From contig NC_019977.1 in assembly GCF_000328665.1 (NCBI RefSeq), positions 1,852,011 through 1,916,010 of the forward strand: a stretch of DNA of 64,000 nt, in the 5' to 3' direction. The notes below the pieces were generated by a model. The model was not told the DNA's origin. It was given only the letters and a program-made list of their open reading frames with translations, and ran no database searches. Each line of letters starts with the position of its first letter. Position 1 is the stretch's first letter. A program made the translations under genes and the position numbers. Below are positions 42,783 to 51,648 of the stretch, one piece after another. Origin of the DNA: Methanomethylovorans hollandica DSM 15978 (lineage in GTDB: Archaea > Halobacteriota > Methanosarcinia > Methanosarcinales > Methanosarcinaceae).

Positions 42783-45356
42783 TCATTTAGCAAATAGTTC
42801 TTTTGTCCCGCTTGATATCAATAAGGCAATATCCTTCAGGACGAACATCTGCCTGATCCCTTTTGGCAAAGCTATATACCGGGGTTCCCATATGGGATTG
42901 AACTTTTCTTTATAGGCCCTAAGGCCCTTGAAGTTGTAGAAGTAATCCCCATGCGTGAAAATAGTTGAACCTATTTTGTTCCACAGTGGTGCAAGTGTCC
43001 TGTTCTCAAGACCTGAAAGCGGAGACATCCCCAATGAAAAATAATTGAACCCTTTTTCCTTTCCCCATAGCATGAGCTTGGTGAAAAGATATTCCATGGT
43101 GGAATTAGAGATATTGGGATCATAACGCATAAGGTCAATAGCCATCTCTTCTTTATCGGCTGTCACCCAGATATTGGCAAAAGCAGCTATCTGATCACCC
43201 TTTTTTATGATAGCAAGAGGGAAATTAGCCAGATACTCTTTTTTAAAGGATCCCATAGAAAAACTCTTCTCTTTAGTGTTCTTGATCTCCAGCCAGGCGT
43301 CAGATATACGTTTAAGCTCCTGGGCGTGCGCGGGAATATCCTCGGACTGCATGACCTCAAAATGAAAACCATCTTTTTCCATACGCTTCACAGAATACCG
43401 GAAATCTTTTCCGGCACTGCCCTCAAGGCTGAACTCCGAAAGCTGGACCCGTGCTTCCTCTCCTATTTTGATCAAGGTCAGGCCAATATCGAGGTAATAA
43501 GGAATGTATTTCTCGCTTACTTCATAAAAAACGGTCCATCCCTGGTGAAGGTTTGTCATTTCATGGAAATCCCATATCATTTCTTTGATGTTTTTACAAT
43601 TTCCTATTGGGTCTCCCATACAGACCCAGCTTTTACCAGAGATCCCATACGCCAGGAATGAAGTTTTCTGCTCATCGAACAATACATACTTATCTTCGAG
43701 CAGAGCTAGATTTCCATTAGTATCAGTACTTTCTCTGATGATCTCCTTCACTGTATTAATTTCGTGGTTATTGGGAAGTTTGAGATCCTTACTGGAACCG
43801 CTAAGCAGTCTCATGACCCCAAAAACAGCTAAAATAATAGATATCCCTACAATCGACCTGAAGAACCTGGATACATACATATTGGTTCCAAACTGCCATA
43901 AAAGTTCTTCAGAGTATTCCATAGGTTCATGGGCAAAGAGTCCAAGCCATATGAAGCTAAGAACAACAACGGCAATGGCAATAATATTGTCCCTGCTGAA
44001 GGACTGGTTCAGGAGGGATGACTTCCTGTAAAAATGCTTCCTCTGAGGCAATAGTAATAAGAATATTGAAAAAAGGATAGCTGATTCTATATAATTCAAA
44101 CCTTTCAGGATGGAAAAGATACTTCCCAGCAAAAGTACGATCATTGATAGCATATAAGCTCCATCGACCCTTTTCCATAATCCATTGGCCAGAATAAGAA
44201 GCATGACACCTATAATACTGCTGAGGAGGCTGGAATACTCTATTAATGATAAAGGAACCAGCGTTTCTACAACACGCATACCCTCTATCTGAGGAGGTAA
44301 GGCTTCTGAGAAAAGCAGCACTGCCCCTGCAAAGAAAATGAGTGTAGCGGACAGCTGAGGTGTAAATGCAGAAACTGTAAGATATGTTTTTTTGTGTAAA
44401 TTTATTAATATCTCTTTTCTTGTATTGAACTCGCTGTATGACAGAACGATCAGCCCCACCAGGAAGGGTGTGAAATAATATACTATCCTGAACATCACAA
44501 GAGCAACGATCACTTCTTCAAGAGCTAAATGAGGAGCAAGTGCAAGGAGCATGATAGCTTCGAAAACTCCCAGTCCGCCGGAAATGGTAGTTATGTAGGC
44601 AAGGGTCTGTGCCACTAGGAACATTGCCATGAAATATGGGAAAGAGATCTCACCACTATGAGAAAGAAGGAAATAGAGGGCACTGCCTGCAAAAACAGAA
44701 TCTATAGATGAAATGAGGATCTGTAGAAGAGCAGTCCGTAAGTAAGGGAACCGGACCTCATAACTTTTTATAATAAAAGCTCTATGCTGCACACACAGCA
44801 ACAGGTACACAATAAGGAAGAGCAATAGACAGGCACCTAAAACCTTGAAAAAGATCTCATAGAAGGAAAGAGATGCAGGCAGCTCAATGGGATAAAAAGT
44901 TAATAAAGATCCTCCGACAAAGCATATACCAAGCCAGAAAGTTATACTGCAGAATGTGATCACTTTGCCTATTTGCAGCAGTGTCAGACCATAGGCAGAA
45001 TATGATCTGTAACGCAGTGAGCCACCGGTAAGAGGATTAAAACCTATGCTGTAACTGATGGAAGTACTTGTAAAAGAAGAACGGAGAATTTCCTTAAAAG
45101 ATATAGATTGACCTATGTAGCGCATGGCCAGGAAATCATAACTGATAAGGGCAATATAACTCAAAAAAGTAAACATAGAAGCAAGTACCACACTTAATGA
45201 CCCAATGTCCGTGAAACTTGCCGGTATCTGATCTAATTGCAGGGGCTGAAGCTCCCTGTCTAAGACCCATAGTGCCAGCGCAAAAATAGCAATTGGTAAC
45301 AAATAGCTTATTTTTTTTATGATTTTCTGAGCGTGGTAATTCTTTTTTTGGATCAA
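42783..45356 (-). CDS. mprF: MprF-like bifunctional lipid flippase/aminoacyltransferase
   Basis: An 857-aa membrane protein with the two-part MprF plan. Residues about 10-510 hold about 14 hydrophobic helices (the flippase-like UPF0104 part: GFNPLTGGSLRYRSYSAYGL, TTISGGLGVFEAIMLLAL). Residues about 540-857 form the cytoplasmic DUF2156 acyltransferase (CMGDPIGNCKNIKEMIWDF, KRMEKDGFHFEV, FNYFSLGMSPLSGLENR). In bacteria MprF moves lysine or alanine from charged tRNA to phosphatidylglycerol. Here the acceptor would have to be an ether lipid such as archaetidylglycerol, which is inference. It is single-gene and divergent from the helicase. Confidence 0.85.
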   Translation of the reverse strand: MIQKKNYHAQKIIKKISYLLPIAIFALALWVLDRELQPLQLDQIPASFTDIGSLSVVLASMFTFLSYIALISYDFLAMRYIGQSISFKEILRSSFTSTSISYSIGFNPLTGGSLRYRSYSAYGLTLLQIGKVITFCSITFWLGICFVGGSLLTFYPIELPASLSFYEIFFKVLGACLLLFLIVYLLLCVQHRAFIIKSYEVRFPYLRTALLQILISSIDSVFAGSALYFLLSHSGEISFPYFMAMFLVAQTLAYITTISGGLGVFEAIMLLALAPHLALEEVIVALVMFRIVYYFTPFLVGLIVLSYSEFNTRKEILINLHKKTYLTVSAFTPQLSATLIFFAGAVLLFSEALPPQIEGMRVVETLVPLSLIEYSSLLSSIIGVMLLILANGLWKRVDGAYMLSMIVLLLGSIFSILKGLNYIESAILFSIFLLLLPQRKHFYRKSSLLNQSFSRDNIIAIAVVVLSFIWLGLFAHEPMEYSEELLWQFGTNMYVSRFFRSIVGISIILAVFGVMRLLSGSSKDLKLPNNHEINTVKEIIRESTDTNGNLALLEDKYVLFDEQKTSFLAYGISGKSWVCMGDPIGNCKNIKEMIWDFHEMTNLHQGWTVFYEVSEKYIPYYLDIGLTLIKIGEEARVQLSEFSLEGSAGKDFRYSVKRMEKDGFHFEVMQSEDIPAHAQELKRISDAWLEIKNTKEKSFSMGSFKKEYLANFPLAIIKKGDQIAAFANIWVTADKEEMAIDLMRYDPNISNSTMEYLFTKLMLWGKEKGFNYFSLGMSPLSGLENRTLAPLWNKIGSTIFTHGDYFYNFKGLRAYKEKFNPIWEPRYIALPKGIRQMFVLKDIALLISSGTKELFAK

Positions 45357-45456
45357 TATAATTCCTCTTATATTAAATTCACTATATTGATCATGCTATT
45401 TGATATTTACTCTGGTTTTGGGTGCAATGGAATTTTTCAAAAGTTCCTGAAGAAAC

Positions 45457-45469
45457 CGAATATAAATAA
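45457..45469 (+). promoter_or_regulatory. Probable TATA box of the helicase-TPR gene
   Basis: The sequence gaatataaataat gives a predicted start near 45490. The resulting leader contains two small hairpins: GTGTT/AACAC (45494-45498 with 45505-45509) and GCAAA/TTTGC (45510-45514 with 45522-45526). Confidence 0.5.
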
Positions 45470-45545
45470 TGGAAAAGCATTTTATCAAAAAGGGTGTTTA
45501 GCCTAACACGCAAATTCTTCTTTTGCAAATTACGGGGCTATTTTA

Positions 45546-48350
45546 ATGGATGTTTCTGAACTTATTGAGAGAATAAAGTCTTCAAGAAGATATGAAGGCC
45601 AGATCGTACACATTGAAGACATACCTGCAAAGGACCCTTTCTATAGCTCTGTTGAACTGAAACCAATTATACACTATGCTCTGGATGAGACAGGTATCAA
45701 GCAGCTTTACGTCCATCAGGTAGAAGCTGTAGAAAAGGCCAGGGAAGGGAAGAACATCGTCCTGTCAACCAGCACTGCCAGTGGCAAATCCCTTTGCTAC
45801 ATGCTACCTATATTTGAAACCATCCTGGAAGATCCAGCGGCAACAGCACTTTACATCTCTCCTTTGAATGCGCTGGTGAACGATCAGCTCCAGACCTTCA
45901 GGAACTTCAGCCAGCTGATGGGCCTGGATATCAATATAAACAAGTTCATTGGAGCTATGTCAAAAAATGAAAAGGATGCAGTTAAGTATAACGATCCACG
46001 GATAGTATTCTCCAACCCGGATATGCTGCATCTGAGCTTTCTGCAATGGAAACATCAGTGGAAACGTTTTCTATCGAATCTTAGGTTTATCGTCCTTGAT
46101 GAAAGTCATACATACAGCGGTGTCATGGGTAGCCACATGGCAAACCTGCTTCGAAGACTTAACAGAGTATGTGATCACTATGGTGCACATCCTCAATACA
46201 TCTGCTGCACTGCCACGATCGGTAACCCTGTGGAGCACACTACCGCTTTGATAGGCAAAGATGCGGTTTTGATAGATAATGATAGTTCAGGAAGCGGACC
46301 ACAGAAATTCGTATTCTGGAATCCACCCTTGTATGCAAAATATGGGAACTTCACCATAAGGAAAGCCAGTTTCGGGGAAACGATAGACCTGTTCACAACG
46401 TTTGTTCAGAGCGGATCTCAGACAATTGCTTTTGCAAGATCGAGACAGAAAGTGGAGCGGATGTTCATCGAATCAAAGAACATTCTCGCCCACAGAGGTG
46501 CCGAACAAAAAATAAGCTCCTACAGAGGTGGTTATCACGGGCATGAACGTGAGATCATTGAGAAAGGGCTTTCCAGCGGGCAGATAGCGGGTGTTATTTC
46601 CACTAATGCACTTGAACTGGGAATTGACATCGGTGGCCTCGATGCCTGTATCATGGATGGATTCCCGGGAACAATAATGAGTGCAAGGCAGCAAGCAGGA
46701 AGGGCAGGGCGCGGACATGCGCAAAGCATAGTGGTACTTGTTGCCGATCCGAATCCTCTGGATCAGTACTACATGCGAAATCCCGGGGACTTTTTCAGAA
46801 AACAGTGTGAAGAAGCGGTGATAAATGTCTCTAACCGCTATATACAGGCAGGCCATCTGTTGTGTGCCGCCAGAGAGATCCCTTTACGTGCAGCAGATGA
46901 ACAGTATTTCGGAAATGAGTTCAGCAATATAGTGAATGTGCTGGAAGAAGAAGGATTACTTGAAGGCACTGATGAAAAAAAAGCATTGGACACTGATGCT
47001 CATATGCACGTATCTATCCGGGATATTGACAGTGATGCATATACTATTATTGACAAAGCTTCCAAAAAACCTCTGGAGAATTCTCTTTGCAGACTACAGG
47101 CTTACAGGGAGGCATTCGAAGGTGCTGTGTATATAAACAAGGGAAATGCCTATGTTGTCACTACCCAGAACCATGAAAAACGCGAGATACACGTAGAACA
47201 TACACAGAATGAATACTATACCAGGTCGATGGTATCCTCAGAAGTGATCATTAGAAATGTCTTAGAAACAAAAGCGTTGTCAACTTGCCCTGATGTAAAA
47301 GTGGGATTTGGAAGTGTGGATGTTACCCAGCAGGTAACAGGATACAAGAAATTGCAGCAGCGTACGGATAAAGAACTTGATCAATGTGCTTTGCAAATGC
47401 CTAAGTTCACTCTTGAAACAGAAGCTCTCTGGATTGAACTGCCCGGCTGGTCCATGGGGGCAGTTGCAGCACACGACAGAGATTTTGCGGGAGGGATCCA
47501 TGCTATTGAACATGCTATAATAGCGATGTACCCTTTACACCTGCTTGCTGACCGCAATGATGTAGGAGGGCTTTCCACAGCAGAACACGCTGATATAGGA
47601 GGCAGCAGTGGAATATTCGTATACGATGGACATCCGGGAGGTGTCGGTTACGCTGAGAACGGATATGATAAGATCGTTGAAATGCTGGAGGTCACTCTGC
47701 GGTCCATTGAAAGCTGTCCCTGCAAGGAAGGGTGCCCATCCTGCATCCAGTCCCCAAAATGTGGTAACAATAACAATCCACTGGACAAGGATGCTGCGAT
47801 CATCTTACTTTGCAAAATGCTCGGAAAACCTGAATATATTCCTCAGAAGAAAAAGGCCCTTAATGAAGTGAAAAAATCAGAAAAACGTATTAGTGACATA
47901 CCTGAAAACAAGGAAAGAATTGAACAGAGATTCGATCCTGTAAGCGCTCTGAACAGGGCTAGGAGAAAACTTCGCCAGAAGCAGACAAAAACAGCATCCG
48001 AATGGGTAAAGACCGGTATTTTCACTGGAAAAGAACAAAAAGATCATGAACAGGCGTATGAGTGCTTTGAAGCTGCTCTGCAGCTTGAGCCCGACAATCC
48101 TAGTGCATTGCTGAACAAGGGTATAACCTGTTTGAACCTCGATCAGAACCAGGCTGCACTTACATGCTTTAACAGGCTTATTAATATGGGTGTGGACCAG
48201 AGTGTTGTATGGAAGAACAAAGGAACTGCTCTATATCGCCTCGGAGATCCAAGAGGCGCTATAAAAGCATACGATGAGGCTTTGAGAATTAAACCAGATG
48301 ATAAGAAAGTACAGGAACTGAAAGAGAGAGCAAAGAAAATGTGTCTTTAG
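45546..48350 (+). CDS. Hrq1/MrfA-like DEAD-box helicase fused to TPR repeats
   Basis: A 934-aa helicase. Motif I is STASGKS (near residue 80), motif II is DESH (VLDESHTYSG), and the C-terminal helicase lobe has GVISTNALELGIDIGGLDA and RQQAGRAGRG. The DUF1998/MZB domain near 640-760 has the four-cysteine motif CPCKEGCPSC plus a later Cys, as in Hrq1 and bacterial MrfA DNA-repair helicases. From about 830 to the end, after a basic linker, are tetratricopeptide repeats (YECFEAALQLEPDNPSALLN, AIKAYDEALRIKPDDKKVQE). The TPR fusion is unusual for this family. It is monocistronic and divergent from mprF. Confidence 0.88.
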   Translation: MDVSELIERIKSSRRYEGQIVHIEDIPAKDPFYSSVELKPIIHYALDETGIKQLYVHQVEAVEKAREGKNIVLSTSTASGKSLCYMLPIFETILEDPAATALYISPLNALVNDQLQTFRNFSQLMGLDININKFIGAMSKNEKDAVKYNDPRIVFSNPDMLHLSFLQWKHQWKRFLSNLRFIVLDESHTYSGVMGSHMANLLRRLNRVCDHYGAHPQYICCTATIGNPVEHTTALIGKDAVLIDNDSSGSGPQKFVFWNPPLYAKYGNFTIRKASFGETIDLFTTFVQSGSQTIAFARSRQKVERMFIESKNILAHRGAEQKISSYRGGYHGHEREIIEKGLSSGQIAGVISTNALELGIDIGGLDACIMDGFPGTIMSARQQAGRAGRGHAQSIVVLVADPNPLDQYYMRNPGDFFRKQCEEAVINVSNRYIQAGHLLCAAREIPLRAADEQYFGNEFSNIVNVLEEEGLLEGTDEKKALDTDAHMHVSIRDIDSDAYTIIDKASKKPLENSLCRLQAYREAFEGAVYINKGNAYVVTTQNHEKREIHVEHTQNEYYTRSMVSSEVIIRNVLETKALSTCPDVKVGFGSVDVTQQVTGYKKLQQRTDKELDQCALQMPKFTLETEALWIELPGWSMGAVAAHDRDFAGGIHAIEHAIIAMYPLHLLADRNDVGGLSTAEHADIGGSSGIFVYDGHPGGVGYAENGYDKIVEMLEVTLRSIESCPCKEGCPSCIQSPKCGNNNNPLDKDAAIILLCKMLGKPEYIPQKKKALNEVKKSEKRISDIPENKERIEQRFDPVSALNRARRKLRQKQTKTASEWVKTGIFTGKEQKDHEQAYECFEAALQLEPDNPSALLNKGITCLNLDQNQAALTCFNRLINMGVDQSVVWKNKGTALYRLGDPRGAIKAYDEALRIKPDDKKVQELKERAKKMCL

Positions 48351-48396
48351 GAAGAGCTGATCAGTGAACCTGAAAAAGAGATGAGAATCCTGATTA

Positions 48397-48433
48397 ACCC
48401 TCTATAATTTGTACCGGATACAAATAGAAGGGT
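48397..48433. terminator. Hairpin between convergent helicase and pirin genes
   Basis: ATTTGTA (48407-48413) pairs with TACAAAT (48419-48425) around a five-base loop, and ACCCT (48397-48401) pairs with AGGGT (48429-48433) outside an internal loop. It lies 47 bp after the helicase stop, and about 49 bp from the opposing pirin stop. Confidence 0.5.
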
Positions 48434-48481
48434 GACCGGATTACTCACTTTTTTGAACATCAATTGGATATGCGTCTTTCA

Positions 48482-49342
48482 CTATTTCTTAATGAACTGG
48501 TTGGAGTCTAATTCCTGGAAAGCCAGGTTCAGTTCTTCTTTCGTGTTCATGACGATGGGACCGCCCCAGGCAATCGGTTCTTTTAACGGCCTGGCGGACA
48601 GGAGCAGGAAGCGGATACCCTTATCTGCGGCTTTGATCCAGAACTGGTTGCCATCACTGAAGAGAACAGCTTGCTTTTCGTCGATCAGATCATCAGGATT
48701 ATCTATATTTTTGGCAGGGTCAAAAATAGCTTGGCCTGCAAAAATATATATAAACAGAGTGTCGTGAGGATCGTTTGAGAAGGACCATTCGTGACCAGCT
48801 GCAACTTCAACATCCAAGTAGGTAGCTTTGACATATTTTCCTTCGAAAGCCCCTCTTGTACCCAGATATTCACCGGCAACTATATGGATTCTATTGCCGT
48901 TTTCCTCAATGACAGGAATGTTTTCACATTTAATGTCACCGTAACCGGGATCGGTCATTTTGTCTTTGGCAGGAAGATTCAACCACAGCTGAGCGCCAAG
49001 CAGGCGGTCGCTAGCTTTCGGCATCTCCTGATGTATAATTCCAGATCCTGCAGTCATCCACTGGCAGTCGCCATCGAGAATGCTGCCACGATTACCCAGA
49101 CTGTCACCATGCTCGATATCGCCCTTAATAAGATAGGTGATCGTCTCAATACCACGATGTGGATGCCAGGGGAATCCTTTTGTATAATCATCCGGGTTCG
49201 TAGAATCAAAGGCATCAAGCATCAGAAAGGGATCAAAGTCCTTCGTATCATTATAACCAAGGACACGGACCAACCTGACTCCTGCACCATCAACGGCTCT
49301 CTGACCACTTACGATTTTTTTAATTTCTCTTAATTGACTCAT
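48482..49342 (-). CDS. Pirin family protein
   Basis: A 286-aa bicupin. The metal ligands are visible: His60 and His62 in the HPHRGIETITYLIKG segment, and His104 and Glu106 in MTAGSGIIHQEMP. Some pirins have quercetinase (dioxygenase) activity and others are redox-sensing co-regulators. Which applies in an anaerobic methanogen is unclear. The ATG follows aaggaaac, and a TATA-like gatttaaaaatt lies upstream (plus-strand 49419-49431). It is convergent with the helicase-TPR gene. Confidence 0.92.
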   Translation of the reverse strand: MSQLREIKKIVSGQRAVDGAGVRLVRVLGYNDTKDFDPFLMLDAFDSTNPDDYTKGFPWHPHRGIETITYLIKGDIEHGDSLGNRGSILDGDCQWMTAGSGIIHQEMPKASDRLLGAQLWLNLPAKDKMTDPGYGDIKCENIPVIEENGNRIHIVAGEYLGTRGAFEGKYVKATYLDVEVAAGHEWSFSNDPHDTLFIYIFAGQAIFDPAKNIDNPDDLIDEKQAVLFSDGNQFWIKAADKGIRFLLLSARPLKEPIAWGGPIVMNTKEELNLAFQELDSNQFIKK

Positions 49343-50043
49343 AATCTGTTTCCTTCTGATATGTCATAGGATGTATGAATTTTTCTGGTATTTTCTTGAC
49401 AAAAAACGCAGAAAATAATTTTTAAATCTTTTTGAGGGTTTAGGGACAATTATTTAAACATGTAATAAAAAAACTTGCTTGCTTTACTGAAAAACTCATC
49501 GATTCTGCTCACAATTAGGTCTCCGGACCTTATCATTGAAAGTTTTAAAAAATAGAGGCATGGTAAATGATTATTTAATACAGCTAATTAAAAGACATAT
49601 TATTTAAGAGATTGCAGTTTCAGAATTTTTATCTTTTGGCAGTGTCCCCATTTTGTCGTAAATTCGTCTGTACCCTGTATGGCAAAGAACCCATATTTAT
49701 TTTCGCTCCTTGCAGCTTTCCACAGTCCAATCCCTTTACAAAGAAGATCCCATAATATTAATACAATGAAATGGGCCATGAATCCTGAGGCTCCCAGCGC
49801 ATGCAGGATGTCACTAACACATTGAAGCTCCCAATAATGCATTGGTATATATCAAAATATAAAATTTTGGCATATCAACATAGATAATCGTTGATATTAT
49901 AATCAGAGTATTTTAATAAGAAAAAATATTTTTAGTTATAAAAACAATATAAATAATAACATTTAAGTAGTTTTTATATTTTCTTTTTTAAGATATGATC
50001 CGTGTGAAACATTAATAAGTAGTGCCGACTACTATAAAGTAGT
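49343..50043. other. 700-bp A/T-rich region with a gene remnant
   Basis: Holds the pirin promoter at its left end, the DUF5652-like remnant at 49600-49842 on the minus strand, and at its right end a TATA-like tttttatatt (49974-49983) for the beta-helix lipoprotein gene. A short repeat, agtagt gccg actact with a further agtagt (50019-50043), touches the lipoprotein start. I see nothing else coding. Confidence 0.5.
49600..49842 (-). pseudogene. Probable remnant of a small DUF5652-like membrane protein
   Basis: The frame encodes 80 residues. The middle, FIVLILWDLLCKGIGLWKAA followed by RSENKYGFFAI, resembles the start of DUF5652 small membrane proteins as I remember them (WDLIWKGIALWKAAR). After that point the expected second hydrophobic helix with NTLGILPI is absent in this frame. 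A similar string, MGTLPK then IKILKL, can be read only by changing frame around 49625-49650. It is thus probably a frameshifted, decaying gene; a diverged intact protein is the alternative. Confidence 0.4.
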
Positions 50044-51540
50044 ATGGTAATTCCTGTATTATTGAAATTCCTGGTCTTTATCATAAGCCTATCAATTTCA
50101 GGGTGTGTTTCACCTAGTGACCAGCCTGTTGATACTGTCACAAATATCAATGTGCCAACGGGACCCATTGCATACGTAGATACAGACGGAAATGCAAATT
50201 ATAACTGTGATGGAGTAAATGACCATGTGGAAATCAACAAAGCACTTGAATATATCAATAGTATTGGCGGTGGAACTGTATACCTGAAGGGGCCAAATAC
50301 ATACTGGATAGATGGTACCCTGAAGATGGGATCAAACACCGTCCTTGCAGGAGATTCCAGTGCCTGTATCAAGCTCATACCAAATGCCGATTGGGGCGAC
50401 TATGTGCCTTTGATCACCAACATGGAAGATGCAAATAAGAATTTTACAATCAAAGGATTCATAATAGATGGAAATAGTGAGAACCAGTCCGTTCCCCGGG
50501 GTTCAGGATACTATGACATGATCTATTTCCACAAATGTACTGACATAACTGTCACAAACATGCGTTTGCGATGGGGCACAAGTGATGGCCTGATTGTTAG
50601 GAACTACTTCCATGATATTCCTTCTAATATCGTTTTCGCGAATAATTCAGTATATAAGCTTGGACATGAAGCCTTGTATACCCTGGGACTTAATGGAGTT
50701 ACAGTAGCTAACAACAATGTGTTCACGAGGACTAACACCGCCTTCAGACTATCAAGTTCAGGCCACGCTAAGATCTACAATAACATCATCCATTCAGAGA
50801 TACAGGACTGGTCAACCGGACCAGGCATCGAGATCGACAAGAGTGATGGATACGAATCCGAGAATATAGAAATATACAGAAATCGGATCCACACCCTTAA
50901 TGGTGCTGCTATCTGGATATTTGGAGAGGACACTGATAATGTAGTACGTGGCAAGGATGTGTACATACATCACAATATTATATATGATGTTGGCCAATAC
51001 GATAAGTTTACCGGCTACAGCAACGCAGCGATCGTGATAGGACAGTTCAATAATACAGTAATAGAGAACAACGTCATTCATAATGGAGGCCATGCAGGAA
51101 TTAAATACTACCAATACCCGAACACAGCCAGCATGAATGAATCGTTCACGACCATTGTCAGGAACAATGTTATATTGGGCTCTAATAAAAACAATGACAG
51201 GGGATTGTGGAACACTGATGAAATAAATCACACGTTCATATCAAATAACAACTGCATATACAATGTGGACCTGAACTATGATGGGGACGGTATAATCCAC
51301 AAAGATGATATATATGTTGATCCACTGTTCGCCGACATGGCAAAACGTGATTACCATCTGAGAAGTGCTGCAGGCCGTTGGTCCGGCAATTCATGGATAA
51401 GTGATTCTGTAACAAGCCCGCTTATAGATGCTGGATATCCCGCATCGGGCTTCAGCCGGGAACCAGAACCCAACGGTGGTAGAATAAACATAGGCAGATA
51501 TGGCAATACTAATGAAGCTTCCAAGAGCCCTTCGAGATAA
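50044..51540 (+). CDS. Parallel beta-helix lipoprotein
   Basis: A 498-aa surface protein. The N-terminus MVIPVLLKFLVFIISLSISG is followed by Cys21, a lipobox-like SISGC. An N-terminal pectate-lyase-like opening (DGVNDHVEINKALEYINSIG) precedes about 300 residues of right-handed beta-helix rungs rich in Asn (NVIHNGGHAGIKYY, NNNVFTRTNTAFRLSSSG, IYNNIIHSEI). The C-terminal motif SPLIDAGYPASGF with INIGRYGNT is common in Methanosarcina polysaccharide-active proteins related to disaggregatase. A carbohydrate-binding or lyase role is inferred. No catalytic residue can be assigned. Confidence 0.82.
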   Translation: MVIPVLLKFLVFIISLSISGCVSPSDQPVDTVTNINVPTGPIAYVDTDGNANYNCDGVNDHVEINKALEYINSIGGGTVYLKGPNTYWIDGTLKMGSNTVLAGDSSACIKLIPNADWGDYVPLITNMEDANKNFTIKGFIIDGNSENQSVPRGSGYYDMIYFHKCTDITVTNMRLRWGTSDGLIVRNYFHDIPSNIVFANNSVYKLGHEALYTLGLNGVTVANNNVFTRTNTAFRLSSSGHAKIYNNIIHSEIQDWSTGPGIEIDKSDGYESENIEIYRNRIHTLNGAAIWIFGEDTDNVVRGKDVYIHHNIIYDVGQYDKFTGYSNAAIVIGQFNNTVIENNVIHNGGHAGIKYYQYPNTASMNESFTTIVRNNVILGSNKNNDRGLWNTDEINHTFISNNNCIYNVDLNYDGDGIIHKDDIYVDPLFADMAKRDYHLRSAAGRWSGNSWISDSVTSPLIDAGYPASGFSREPEPNGGRINIGRYGNTNEASKSPSR

Positions 51541-51648
51541 CACACAGAAAAGTGGACTACTGTTTGTAAATAAAATTTAAAATTGAAGCACATTTTCTGA
51601 AAGTAGCATAGACTAAACTTTAAGATCAAAAAAGACATTTTCAAATCC

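Noticed and set aside
48791-49333. 180-codon frame antisense to pirin
   Set aside because: Pirin has all metal ligands and a proper start on the other strand; the antisense frame has no recognisable domain.
30308-51540. Mobile island in the accessory region
   Set aside because: No transposase, integrase, terminal repeats or tRNA-flanked target duplication is visible; the genes look chromosomal.
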